Positions 20,307 through 30,162 of a DNA stretch of 30,291 nucleotides are shown here, piece by piece. The stretch is from Chara braunii (lineage: Eukaryota > Streptophyta > Charophyceae > Charales > Characeae). Under the pieces are notes generated by a model. That model saw only the letters and a list, made by a program, of their open reading frames with translations. It was not told the DNA's origin and ran no database searches. Each line of letters begins with the position of its first letter. Position 1 is the first letter of the stretch. The stretch lies in NCBI GenBank assembly GCA_003427395.1, contig BFEA01000285.1, forward strand, positions 1,181,640 through 1,211,930. Reading direction: 5' to 3'. A program made the position numbers and the translations under genes.

Positions 20307-21340
20307 GAGGATCAGGGTCGTCGAACCGTTCCTTGCACCCGCCTGAACCACGCCTTCATGGTACAATCGTAGATGGCGCCCGACCGATGGGCGTTTATCA
20401 TACACTTAGGCATTGGGGATACGCGAGGTCCCACGTCACTATTGGACTCGTGTGCGGATCTAGGAACTTTGGGGAGGAGGGGGGTGGGGAGGGGGTCTAG
20501 GACGCGTCCTACTTGCCACACGTTACACAGTGCCGAATAACATAGAATCAACATAATCACAAAACCCAAACACGCCTAGTCCATACAGTGTCAGACCCAT
20601 AACCAAATGTCAGGGAAATCGTTTGGTCGTATGCCACTCGTTAGACAACGTATAAATGTCGCGCGGATGCAGGCTTCCTGAGAACGATTAGCCATGCATG
20701 AGTACGCAAGCAGTCGCAGTGATGGCGTACTATGTACTGTCCATACTCACATGCCCCTTGATGGTATCGAGGGTCCCGTTCGACACTCAAGTGTCCGCTG
20801 ACACTCGCCTTGAGGGACTAACCTCTCGACGCTAGACAATCGTGAAGGCGGTTGCGGGACCTACCCTCTTCAACAACCTGCGGGGACGAGTGGTAGGCGG
20901 GCCAAGGTCTTTTGTAGCAGTTGGATCCATCATTGGAGGCTTGTAAACAGATCAAGGGGTCTGACTTTGAGAGTTGCTGCGGACTTTAACGTGCAACTAT
21001 AAAAATCATAAAAAACAAAAGTTAAAAGGGGATCTCCCTTCTCTATCGACGCAATTCTTGTCGCTCTAGTCGAGGCAAGAAATATTTAGATTCCCTTCGA
21101 CACATAAAATCAACGCAGTCGAAGGATTTCAAACTCTGCCAAGTTCGGATATCGGCGCACTTCACATGTCGCGATTTGCCAGATCTTTCGTGCCACCTGA
21201 CTGCAATTTTGCGCCTTCCTTTTGTGGCATCGGGGATTTGTGGAGGGAGGGAGGTTGGGGTTAAGGGGGGTGTAGTCGCGGGTGGTGTGGGGTAAGATAC
21301 GCATATTCTTAGTATTTGTGCTTACAGTTTTCTCGGGTCT
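20307..21340. other. no gene; possible old LTR-like region
   Basis: No coding domain. From 20589 the sequence starts TGTCAGACCC, which resembles the TG start of some Ty3/gypsy LTRs, and ACTATAAAAATC at about 20996 is TATA-like. No second copy is present, so a solo LTR is only a guess. One palindromic element lies at 21140-21163 (arms CAAGTTCG/CGCACTTC). Near 21330-21346 a pyrimidine-rich stretch ends in TTTTGCAG, a good splice-acceptor shape, followed by an open frame of about 43 codons beginning CGDEFELPVHS at 21350. Confidence 0.3.
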
Positions 21341-21878
21341 TTTGCAGGTTGTGGAGACGAATTCGAATTGCCCGTTCACTCCGCACTAGACAGTTCGATT
21401 GATTTTCCTGACGAGAACCTCGTCCATGACACAGACGGCTACATGACAATGGAAAGGACGGTTCAACGAACGACCGAATGAACCACACTATGGACTCGGA
21501 ATGGGCCATCGACTTGCATTTTTACCTACATGGCCTGGAGTTGTCCCCAACAAGCTCTTCCGACAGTTCCCCGTTCCAACAATCCAGTGCTGCCTTTACC
21601 AGAAAACGAAGTCTCGTTTTTCGTGAAAGCTTTGGGGGTTGCATCCATTTGCCTAGGGGTTTAGCGACAACTTTCATAGGCGATCAGCCGTCTGCCTCCC
21701 AAAACGAGTTCCACGTTCCTGGCGAGGTGCACCTCGCAACTTAGGCGGACAACGGTTGTGTGTCGATGGCTGCTTCTTTCACAACCTCTAGGCGGTCACT
21801 GATTACTCGTCTGGACAACAATCCTCTTCTAGTGCATCATTACAGTAAGCTAGCTACAGTGGTACAAAGTTCGTTGCC

Positions 21879-24386
21879 ATGAACTATTCTTCGAAGGAAC
21901 TATCCACGGCACAGGCGAGTCCAACGCAAGTGCGATCTCATGATGCGAGTCATGTTGAGAACCAGTCTGGGTTGGAAGCGTCTAGCAGGAGCGATAAAGA
22001 AAAAATGGCAATACTATAAATTTTGTCTGCACCTCTGACAGGGGAGAGAAGACCATATATCATGGCTAATAGGAATGCTAGGAAGGTAGAGCAGTACAAA
22101 AGAGCAAAATACATGCTATCCGAAAAGAAACTGCTCATGATACATGGCATGGCATGTTGCAAAGCTCGTTGTTGTCACAACGTGTCGCCAGAGGAACTCC
22201 GAAAGGTTAGACAAAGATTGCACAGTAAGAGTCCTAAAGAGCGCGCCGAATGGTGGTTGAAAAACCTTAAAATTTTCACGCTTAATGAAGGTGGAAAGAA
22301 ACGAGTTTGTCTTGTAGAGTTAAAACATTACATATGCGTCAAGGCCTACTGCAATGTTCTCGGTGTCTCTCGTAATACGTTTTATAGCGACAAAAAGTGA
22401 TTGGACAAAGACTTTGTGTGTTGCAAGCATGAGCTGACAAGTAGACAACAACCAAAAGATAAGATGGTTGCCATGCTTGCCCGCATGAAAACATTCATAG
22501 ACTGTCATGCTAATAGCATGCCGAATGAGGTGGCTTATCAACATGGGGTTTACAGACCGAAACTTCGACTGCCAGATGCTTTTACGAAGCGTTCAATTTA
22601 AGAGTCCATCAAATCAGACTTTGTGGTTGTCGGCCTCGAAGTTGTATTTGAGTCCAGCTTTTATAAATTGTGGCAGAAACATTTTTATCATGTTTCATTT
22701 GCACACTCGATAACATTCACAAATTGTGTCGTATGTCATGAACTAAAAGAACGTATACAATACGCTACTCTTCCTCGAGATTGAGAACGAGCTTAGGAGG
22801 AAATGAAAGCTCACCAAAGGCCGCAAGTTGAACACAGACTGGACTATAGTCGAGCGAAGACTGATTCGATGGTCCGTCCGAACAAGCGTTTGTGTGTCAT
22901 CATTGACAATTGACGACATGGATCAGAAGAAGACGACTATGTCCCATATTGGTTGGCGAACTACTCGAAAGCACTTAGGCACGAGAGGATGATGAAGACG
23001 AATATGACAGGTATCATTGCACAGGGTAGAGACCCTAGTATTTATGTCTACACGTGGTTTCCGTATTTCAAACACGATTTGAACATAGTCGCTACTTGTC
23101 TTATGAGAACCCGCGTCGAAATTCAAGCGAGCGGGACGCCATTGCCACTATTTTTGTGCATTCAAACAGATAATTGTTGGCGGGAAAACAAGAATAACTA
23201 CATATATGCGCTAGATGTACTCTTGGTTAAGTTCAAAGTTTTCTAAAAGGTAGAAAATTAATAGAAATATGATTCATGCTGGTGGGACATACCCATACAC
23301 ACGTTGACGCTACTTTAAGCGTCTTCTCGAAGAATTGAAAAACATAGACGCTTATATTGTGGATGAGTTTTACGAGTTCATAGAGCAATCCCACAAAAAA
23401 CCTTCCAAATGTATTTTCCTCGATGTACTAACGGATTGGATAAGTATAGTAGACCCATGGGTTGCGTCGGACATTACTGGTATTTTGAAACCACACTTCC
23501 TTAGATTTTTTATGGTTGGAGATAATTCGGGCATACTGTATAAGGAGTTTTGCGATGACGACAACTTGTCGCCCAATGAAGGTCCGATTTATTGGTTCAA
23601 TCAAAACCCCGATGAAAGTTACGTAGGTCCTTCCTGGCCATTTGACCCGCCTGCTGTGCAACCCCTTCCTCAAAATAACTATTATAATGGAAAATTTTGT
23701 GCTATTCGATTCCGCGAGTTGTTGGAGAGCAGGCGATTAACGTGGTGCACTTACAATGATAATAAGGTGAGTAGGAGACAAAGAGTTTTGTGTTACTGGG
23801 AGAAGGTTATCAAACATGACAACGAGATCATTGCCCACGAGTTGTCCTCACAACCTATGGAAAGTTTTTGGCCAAAACCACGGTTGCTCAATGCAAACAT
23901 CGACGACAGGGAACCCCTGTTTGTTGGACGAAGAAAAGATCGTCCGAAGACCAATTTCGACCCCCTCATGCATGTTGCCTGGACACTTTTCTTATCCTTC
24001 GCCCTTTCGACGATGATCTGTCCAGCAACGTGCCTATCTCGGTGGGAAAAACTCTCTCTCGGGTGGTGGTTGAAAAAAAATCACAGAATTATAATTCAGT
24101 GCTTGTGGAATAATGAGTGCCGACTGGGAGAGTAAAGTCGCTCCAAGAACAGTATAATAACGTGTGGGAGAAAAACCGGAAAACAACTGACCAGACACAA
24201 TGGCAGCATGCTGACTCGATCGCTTTTGGTTGGGAGAGACCGGCCAGAGGCACAAAACCGTTCACGACCGGACTTGTCATTCCTTCTAGTGTTCGACTGA
24301 ACGCTCAAGATGCACTTCAAGATCTGAGTCCATCTGCTGAAGGGAGTGTCGATGCTGGGGATAAAAACGACGAGTGCACGTCATAG
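21879..24386 (+). pseudogene. DUF7869-type transposase-like protein, decayed
   Basis: One frame runs from ATG 21879 to 23246, broken by TAA 22017, TGA 22398, TAA 22599, TGA 22782, TAG 22794 and TGA 22911. It starts with a polar region, then a Cys-rich module (HGMACCKARCCHNVSPEEL...ERAEWWL), then VCVKAYCNVLGVSRNTFY-like sequence (VKAYCNVLGVSRNTFY). Next comes a helper region with SFYKLWQKHFYHV and a C-x-x-C (NCVVCHELKER). The RNase-H-like core has CVIIDN (Asp, ~22908), LCIQTDNCWRENKNNYIYA (~23155) and, after a shift, FMLVGHTHTHVD (~23276-23311). These D, QxDN and HTHxxxD motifs match what I know of the DUF7869 family, which is linked to DNA transposons. After another shift near 23322 an open run of 266 codons (23335-24135) continues the C-terminal region, and a further shift near 23990 leads to the tail ending 24386. 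At least three frameshifts and six stops: a fossil. Confidence 0.72.
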
Positions 24387-24471
24387 ATCTTATCCGTACG
24401 CCCAATAGGTGAGGGAGTAGGATTTTTGAAAATGACTGTTCGGATGGGAATTTGGAAGGGAGCATATTTTA

Positions 24472-24640
24472 TTTTAACTTAGTGAATTGTGATGATTCTG
24501 TTGTACGACAAGGTGGCAGATTTTGTCTACGGTCTAAGGTTTATTTTTGTATTAACTCAGTGAATTGCGATGATTTTGTGATACCAAGGTGACAGATTTT
24601 GTCTACGGTTTAGGGTTGATTTTTATAAGGTGGTTGGTCA
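24472..24640. repeat. 79-bp direct repeat, two copies
   Basis: GTGAATTGTGATGATT... starts at 24482 and recurs at 24561 as GTGAATTGCGATGATT. Both units continue through CAGATTTTGTCTACGGT. AT-rich, directly downstream of the transposase-like fossil. Confidence 0.9.
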
Positions 24641-24751
24641 AGCAATTTTTCAAGTCAAGTTAATCGTGAAGGCGATTTTTCTTCTTTTTCAATATTCCAT
24701 TTTCGTTTATGTCTGCATGTCACGTCTTGTGTAGGGGGTGCAACAGGAGTC

Positions 24752-25453
24752 ATGGCCGATCGACATGATTATTCGTATTCTGTTCGCTCTTGCACATGCG
24801 GATTGCGTGGTGCGAGTGATAATACTGAAATTATCGGGCCAATGACAATAAAATTCAAAAATGCTTCATGGATGAGTGTCGTCCCCTTTTTCGACAAACC
24901 TCTCGATGCCTGGTCCGAGGGAGAATGAGATAGAGCGATCTTGGCAAGAAAATGTCCATGGCATAAGGAGTACAAGTTTGCTTCCGCATCGGAGTGGGAG
25001 AGCCTAGTCAAAGTACCTCATTATGCTATTGACGTCAAGCAATTTCCGTCCCTGCGCGCCACACTGAGACAGGAAGAGAATAAGCGGTTTTACCTTCGCC
25101 TGGAGAACGTCACAAGGTCACCTTGAGTGTGGTCTGCGGACTTGAAACAAGAGTTGTTCAACTGTGTATCGTACAATCCGTTTTTGGAACTATATCCGCT
25201 GTGTGGTGTCGGAATACGACCACAGGATGTGTCGTACTGTTGCATACGGTTGTCTTTGGCCGACTCCGACTTCTGCAGAGTGTTGTGTGTGACATGTTCG
25301 AACCTAAAACAGACTTTGGTAAACGTTGTAGTGCTAGTTTCTTGCAACGAGCTTAGAATCTATGATCGCAATATGAAGAATTTGCGCCTTCTCTACAAGA
25401 ACGGACAGTCCGATTTGGAAATTGTTGGTCAAATTGATGAGGTTGATAAGTGA
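24752..25453 (+). pseudogene. unrecognised ORF interrupted by two UGA codons
   Basis: From ATG 24752 (MADRHDYSYSVRSCTCGLRG) one frame continues 233 codons to TGA 25451-25453. It is broken only by TGA 24926-24928 (after DAWSEGE) and TGA 25124-25126 (after NVTRSP). The start is Ser/Cys-rich with CTCG; the middle has ARKCPWHKEYKFASASEWE; the last third is Cys- and hydrophobic-rich (SLADSDFCRVLCVTCSNLKQ). I recognise no family. Both stops could come from CGA or TGG by one transition. Position and strand would allow it to be a second ORF or the C-terminal exon of the adjacent transposase-like element, but no motif supports this. The absence of TAA and TAG across 233 codons in fairly AT-rich DNA argues that it was once coding. 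Confidence 0.5.
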
Positions 25454-25844
25454 CATGAGGTAGAGCAAGTACCATGTTATTTGCGTGACGACATCGGTAA
25501 GTCCTTGGCAGGTGTTGGTAGGTTCGTAAGGATGAAATACATTTCCGTGTTCTCGAATGTGGCGACAAAGGGACAATCATAAACCCTTGCTTTCGGGTCG
25601 TGAATGAATGTCTTATTTGGGCTTGGTTCGCACAAGAAGCAGGGACACTTCTAGATGCTTTAAATTTGTAAATGATAGCGTTTTAGAAAGTTTAAATTAC
25701 GGCGGTTCGTAACATTTGATTTAGATATAGTTCAATCTAGAATTGGCTCGTAGTATTCAATTTAGACGTGGTTTAATCATGCGTTTATTATTTCTCGCAC
25801 GTGCGAATATAATTTTTTACTTATAATTTTTCATGATTCGATAT
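25454..25844. other. AT-rich non-coding stretch
   Basis: No gene or clear repeat recognised apart from T- and A-rich runs. Diverged words of the following tandem array may begin near 25849. Confidence 0.45.
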
Positions 25845-26680
25845 TTCTTGGAGTGCGATGGAATTTATGGTACTCACTTGACTTTAAGTTTACAATAATA
25901 TCATGTGATTTTATGATAATTTGTCGAAGTGCAACGAAATCCATATTTATATCATCTCGTTTACTATGTGATTGCATTGACTCTTCGATTGACTTCCACT
26001 TTCTACTTGACACAATGTCATTTAAAATACGTCCGACGCAATGCTCAGTGATATACAAAATTAATCGAAGTGTGATGCAGACTCTGAGGCCATTAAAAAC
26101 CTTCTCGTTCAGTGTCTCATTACGTTTATCGTTGGAGTGAATTTCAATGTATGACAATGACATGCTAATTACATTTTTTACGTAACATCAATTACCAAAG
26201 TGTCATGAAATACATACTTAAACCATCTCGTTTACCATGTTATTGCCCTAAAGTTTACTCTTCGATTGAGTTTCAATTTATGCAAGTGATAACAATTACG
26301 TCTTTTTAAGTTACATAAATTATTGAAGTGCGATGAAATTCATACTTAAATTATCTCGTTTACCGTGTGATTGCCTTAAAGTTACTCTTCGATTGAGTTT
26401 CAATTTATGCAAGTCACAATGTCATGTAAAATAGTTCTGACTCAATGCTCACACAAAATTTCGACGACCCGCGACATTGTTGTTCAGTGTCTCATTAAAT
26501 TGAGTGTTGAACTTCTCCTGAGTTTCAATTTCTGACAACTCCATGTCAATTACAGTAACGACTTATTTGTGGAAGTGCAATGCAATCCACACTTAAACCA
26601 TTATATTCCGTACGTGATTGCCTGAAAGCTTCAGTCCAGTTCCAATTTATGGTACGTCAATTGCGTTCTTCGGGTTCACT
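25845..26680. repeat. degenerate ~130-bp tandem array
   Basis: Units starting with GAAGTGYRATG lie at 25926, 26067, 26197, 26325 and 26572, with a related unit starting near 26461. Two forms are interspersed. One continues CATACTTAAACCATCTCGTT then TCTTCGATTGAGTTTC. The other contains TTCAGTGTCTCATTA. Spacings are 141, 130, 128, about 136 and about 111 bp. Similarity is strong between 26197 and 26325 and weaker outwards. AT-rich satellite-like DNA without coding potential. Confidence 0.85.
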
Positions 26681-26794
26681 ACTCATTTCCTAAGTTTCAT
26701 TCAAGTCTAAAATATTATGATTTTAACATGAAATTAATAGCTTGCGAGTACCAATTTAAAATATAACATCCTATTTTAATGAATAACATGTTAT

Positions 26795-28380
26795 ATGCAG
26801 TGGATGCCAAAGATTCCCTTCCTGAGTCCTATTTTTTTTTCTGCCAACGAGAAAAAGGATGAGGACCTAAACACTAGGGTTAGGACTGTGCCTACCTATG
26901 TGAGGCATAAGCTCATGAGGACGGACCAGGAAGTTATACTCGCTACATCCTTTCTAGAAGGTTCTGCAACACGATAATTAAACGGTCTGGTGTAGCAGCA
27001 AGGCTATGGTAAGAACTTTGATGCTTGGGCCCGAACCCAAACATTGGAGGACTTCGTAGGGACTGTGCACAACAGATGGCGCTATGACCCACAGGTACTC
27101 CTCACAAATTATTTGCAATGTATGCCCACAGACGTCAAGAATAAGCTGGTTAATGAGGTCAACATCGATATCTATAACTTCTCTTCTTTCAGCAAGAAAG
27201 CCTTGGACATAGAGGCTAAGCTTGGGTCCGCTCATCATGGTCAAATAGATGGTAGGAAGAAGAAAATTTCCCAAGATTGGAGGAAGAAGGGTCATCTTAT
27301 ATTCTAATCGAGAGATATGTTTGAGTCCCTAAAAGAGCTACAGTCTGAGTGGTCAGGGAAGGACCCCAGAGACTTTTTGGTGATGATCAGCAAAGGTCCT
27401 AGGGGTGACCATTTCGTGGTAGAGGTTGATGAAGGTGGCGGCAAAGTTGACACCTTCGCAGAGATAGGCTCTACACAAAATTTTATCAGTCGTGCTTGTG
27501 TGGACAGACTGCACTTAGGGGACCAACTGCAACAGCTGAGCAAATCTGTAGCATTTACGTTAGCGGCTAGCAAATGAGCAAAGTATGGTTGTCCAAGACT
27601 ATGTCAAGGACGTAGGCCGCATCTTCTCTTATGGAGGAGGGGAACGGAGACACAAGATCTCGTTCCTAGTTAGCGACGAACGGCCATTGGATATGTTACT
27701 AGGCATGTACTACCTCGAGGTTGCTCAACCTCAATTCGATTGGGATGGGAAGGTGATAATCTACAATTTGCTCAATCATTATGGTAGAGCCGTTAGACTA
27801 CAGAAGTTCAAAGCTAGCAGTCTAGTGGAGAACTATGATTGCACGTATGCATCCTCTTTCTATAATTATTATAAGCAGAATCACGAGGAGCACATGTACC
27901 TAGTCTTTGTCTCTGAGAAAGCGGAGGTCGTAAAATCACCCCCAGAGATAGAAGCAGTCGTTGCTCAGTATTCAGACCTTTTTTAGGAGCCCAGTGGTGT
28001 GGTGGAAAGGGAGGTATCCATGTGATATAAGTCATCCCTGGTAGAAAAGTACCTAAAGGACGGATCTATACGATGTCGCATGCGGAGTTGGATGGGCTCT
28101 GCCGCCAGCTTAAAGAGCTCACAGAAAAGGGATGGATTCGACCTAGTACCTCCTCGTATGGTGCTTCAGTCTTATTCGTTCCTAAAAAGGCAAGTACACT
28201 AAGGATATGCATTAACTATAGGGGCCTCAATACCATCATCTTTAAGAATGCGAAACCCTACCCCGCATCCACGACCAATTGGATAGAGTGCAAGGATGCG
28301 AGTATTTTACATAGTTCACTAAGATAGATCTGAAGTTCGGATACCATCAAATTGCCATTAGACCTGACCAGCGTTGTCGA
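26795..28380 (+). pseudogene. Ty3/gypsy gag-protease-RT fragment, decayed
   Basis: Gag (26795-27304): TYVRHKLMRTDQEVILATSF, then SATR, TAA 26975, LNGLV, TAG 26993, QQGYG...FDAWARTQTLEDF and DPQVLLTNYLQCMPTDVKNK; typical retrotransposon capsid. After TAA 27305 the same frame gives FESLKELQSEW and a protease-like segment with AEIGSTQNFISRACVDRL. The retropepsin D-T/S-G is here E-I-G, so the catalytic Asp is missing. A shift near 27578 leads to FLVSDERPLDMLLGMYYLE and the PPEIEAVVAQYSDLF linker to TAG 27984. RT follows in the first frame from about 28031 (VPKGRIYTMSHAELDGL, LTEKGWIRPSTSSYGA, LRICINYRGLN), and after another shift KIDLKFGYHQIAIRP at 28321-28365. The YxDD catalytic box, RNase H and integrase are absent: the element breaks off at about 28380 against C-rich DNA. 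Gag and pol in one frame is common in this superfamily. Several stops sit where Trp or Gln is expected. Confidence 0.92.
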
Positions 28381-28514
28381 GCGGGGATCCCCGGGGCGAA
28401 GCCGGTGTGAAATACCGGCCTCCGGACCCCCGCCGCGGGGATCATCCACCCCCGCCCCCATCAGATGACCCCCGCCGCCGCCCGGCCCCGAGTACCCCGC
28501 AGGCCCGCCACCGG

Positions 28515-28790
28515 CCCCGCACAATGGCCACCGCACCGCACCACCGCCCCCGCGACCCCGCCCGGGGAAGAACCCCGGCGCCGCAACCCCGCCACTCGCA
28601 CCCCGCCACCCGAACCCCGCACCTGCAGCGCTGTCTCTTATACACATCTAGATGTGTATAAGAGACAGGCCTAACCCCGCACAATGGCCACCGCACCGCA
28701 CTCCCGCCCCCGCGACCCCGCCCGGGGAAGAACCCCGGCGCCGCAACCCCGCCACTCGCACCCCGCCACCCGAACCCCGCACCTGCAGCG
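28515..28790. repeat. 116-bp duplication flanking an adapter
   Basis: 28515-28630 and 28675-28790 are the same sequence at an exact 160-bp offset, with two mismatches near 28542-28544. Between them lies the mate-pair junction adapter plus six bases. The duplication is best read as an assembly error created by adapter-containing reads. Confidence 0.93.
28631..28668. other. Nextera mate-pair junction adapter (assembly artefact)
   Basis: The same 38-base double Tn5 mosaic end as at 5483-5520, here complete: CTGTCTCTTATACACATCT then its complement. Conceptual translations give the tell-tale SYTHLDVYKRQ and MCIRDR peptides. Not biological. Confidence 0.99.
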
Positions 28791-29300
28791 TCGACCCCGC
28801 CACCAGAACCCCGCACCCGCAGTGTCGACCCTGCCAGCAACCCCGCACCCCCACGCCCCGACCACCGGTCCCCGCTGGGCAAACCCTGAACCCGGGCCCC
28901 CGCCGCCGCCACCGACCCCGCCGTCCGACCCCCGGATGCCTGCATGGGAACCCCGTTGCCCCGTGGCCCGACCCCCGGCCGCAGACCCCCGACCACCGGA
29001 ACCCCGCCACGACCGACCATCGTTCCCCGCCAGCACAACCCCAACCACCGGAACCCCGCCACCACCGACCACCGTTCCTTGCCACCGCAACCCCGACCCC
29101 CGCCCCGCAGCAGGTAACCCCGGCCCCCGCCCCGCATCTGGACCTTGCACCCGCGGCCCTGCACATCGGCGGGGGACCCCGACCCCGCAGCCCGACACTG
29201 GCAGTGTGAGCCACATGGTCCCGCACCCTGCTGTGATGTGGGTTTTGGTGTGACTGTGTGGGTTGGTGAACTTGGTGCGACCCCGCACGGGCTGCACGCC

Positions 29301-29720
29301 GGTGACGCCGCACATGTGCAGCTCCCAAAGACAAGAAAAAAAAAAAAAAAGGTGAAAAATAAGTGTAAGGAAAAAAAAAAAAAAAAAAAAAAGATGCAAA
29401 GGACAGACTGATGTGTGTTGTTTGTTTGTCTTTTGACGGCACACAGCACAACATGTGTTGTGTGTCCCATAATATTCTGCCAGTCATTGCGCATGGACTG
29501 GCTGCCCACAAACCTAGAAAAAGAGTGTGGGCTGAAGGCAATGAGGCATCAAGGCATCCCATTGCTCATGCAAGCCGGAGCTTTGCAGCGGCCCATTCTG
29601 GATTTGTGAGCCACTTCACCATTTTCATTGAGGTAAGTGCGTCTCACAACGGTCATGGAGTCTGGCACATGCCGTGGGGTCTTTTTTTTTTTTTTCTTTC
29701 TTCTTTCTTTCTTGATGATG
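29301..29720. other. poly-A tracts and non-coding DNA
   Basis: Two A-rich runs (29336-29350 and 29371-29391) follow the C-rich block, separated by GGTGAAAAATAAGTGTAAGG. A poly-T run begins at 29682. No domain in any frame. Confidence 0.6.
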
Positions 29721-29945
29721 GGTGAACCACCATGAGCGGCAATGCATGGGGGGGGTTAGGGGGAAAGGGTTGTATGGCTGCAACAAGTTGGCAATGACGG
29801 GACGCCGTGGAATGTGTCCTTTTTTTTTTTTTTTTTTTTTTTCTTAATGACTAGGTTACCAATGGTCCGGGGGCCGGTCGTCTCCCCCGGAAATCGCCCC
29901 ATACGTCCGGTACCCCCGTCGTCTGGAAAAACAAAGTGTTTTTTT

Positions 29946-29978
29946 CGAAAAAATATATATATATATATATTTTTTTCG
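29946..29978. repeat. AT-rich near-perfect palindrome
   Basis: CGAAAAAA, eight TA steps, then seven T and CG: symmetric except for one extra T. It is preceded by TTTTTTTCG, giving a second overlapping symmetry at TTTTTTCGAAAAAA. Likely a cruciform-prone, slippage-prone site. Confidence 0.93.
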
Positions 29979-30138
29979 GTTTTTGATTTTTAACTCATGA
30001 TTGGATGCGAATTTGAACATGACTCCAAGGCAAACGTTGCTTGTATTGTTATGTTACATAACATATATTTGTTTCAGATTTTTCTGAGATTTGTTTCTTT
30101 TTTTTGCACTAGGTCGGACATACCCTGTCCAGTCAGAC

Positions 30139-30162
30139 GTCCGACCAGACGTCCGGTCGGAC
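30139..30162. repeat. perfect 8-8-8 hairpin in a GTCCG-rich patch
   Basis: Arms GTCCGACC and GGTCGGAC are exact complements around AGACGTCC. The patch 30114-30195 repeats GTCCG/CGGAC words (GGTCGGACATACC, CAGACGTCCGACC, GGTCGGACATCAGG). Confidence 0.85.

Larger units (their letters stand above)
28383..29300. other. C-rich, strand-asymmetric low-complexity DNA
   Basis: The plus strand is dominated by ACCCCGCACC- and CCGCCACC-type words, with many separate runs of four C, so the minus strand could form G-quadruplexes. Long minus-strand frames (up to 355 codons) are Gly/Arg-rich and overlap in all three frames: products of composition. The change from the retrotransposon at 28380 is abrupt, starting with CGGGGATCCCCG. 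No gene is supported. Confidence 0.7.

Noticed and set aside
20589-21120. TGTCAGACCC... as a solo LTR
   Set aside because: No second copy, no clear CA end and no target-site duplication visible.
23764-23776. AAGGTGAGT, a perfect splice-donor consensus inside the transposase-like frame
   Set aside because: The frame stays open for more than 100 codons past it, so it is probably not used.
28332-28349. GAAGTTCGGATACC, identical to the left half of the palindromic element
   Set aside because: It encodes KFGYH of the reverse-transcriptase KIDLKFGYHQI motif and has no matching right arm (CAAATTGC follows), so it is best explained as coding sequence.
28442-29562. Minus-strand frames of 257-355 codons, Gly/Arg-rich
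   Set aside because: All three frames are open together in C-rich low-complexity DNA, and one includes adapter-encoded residues.
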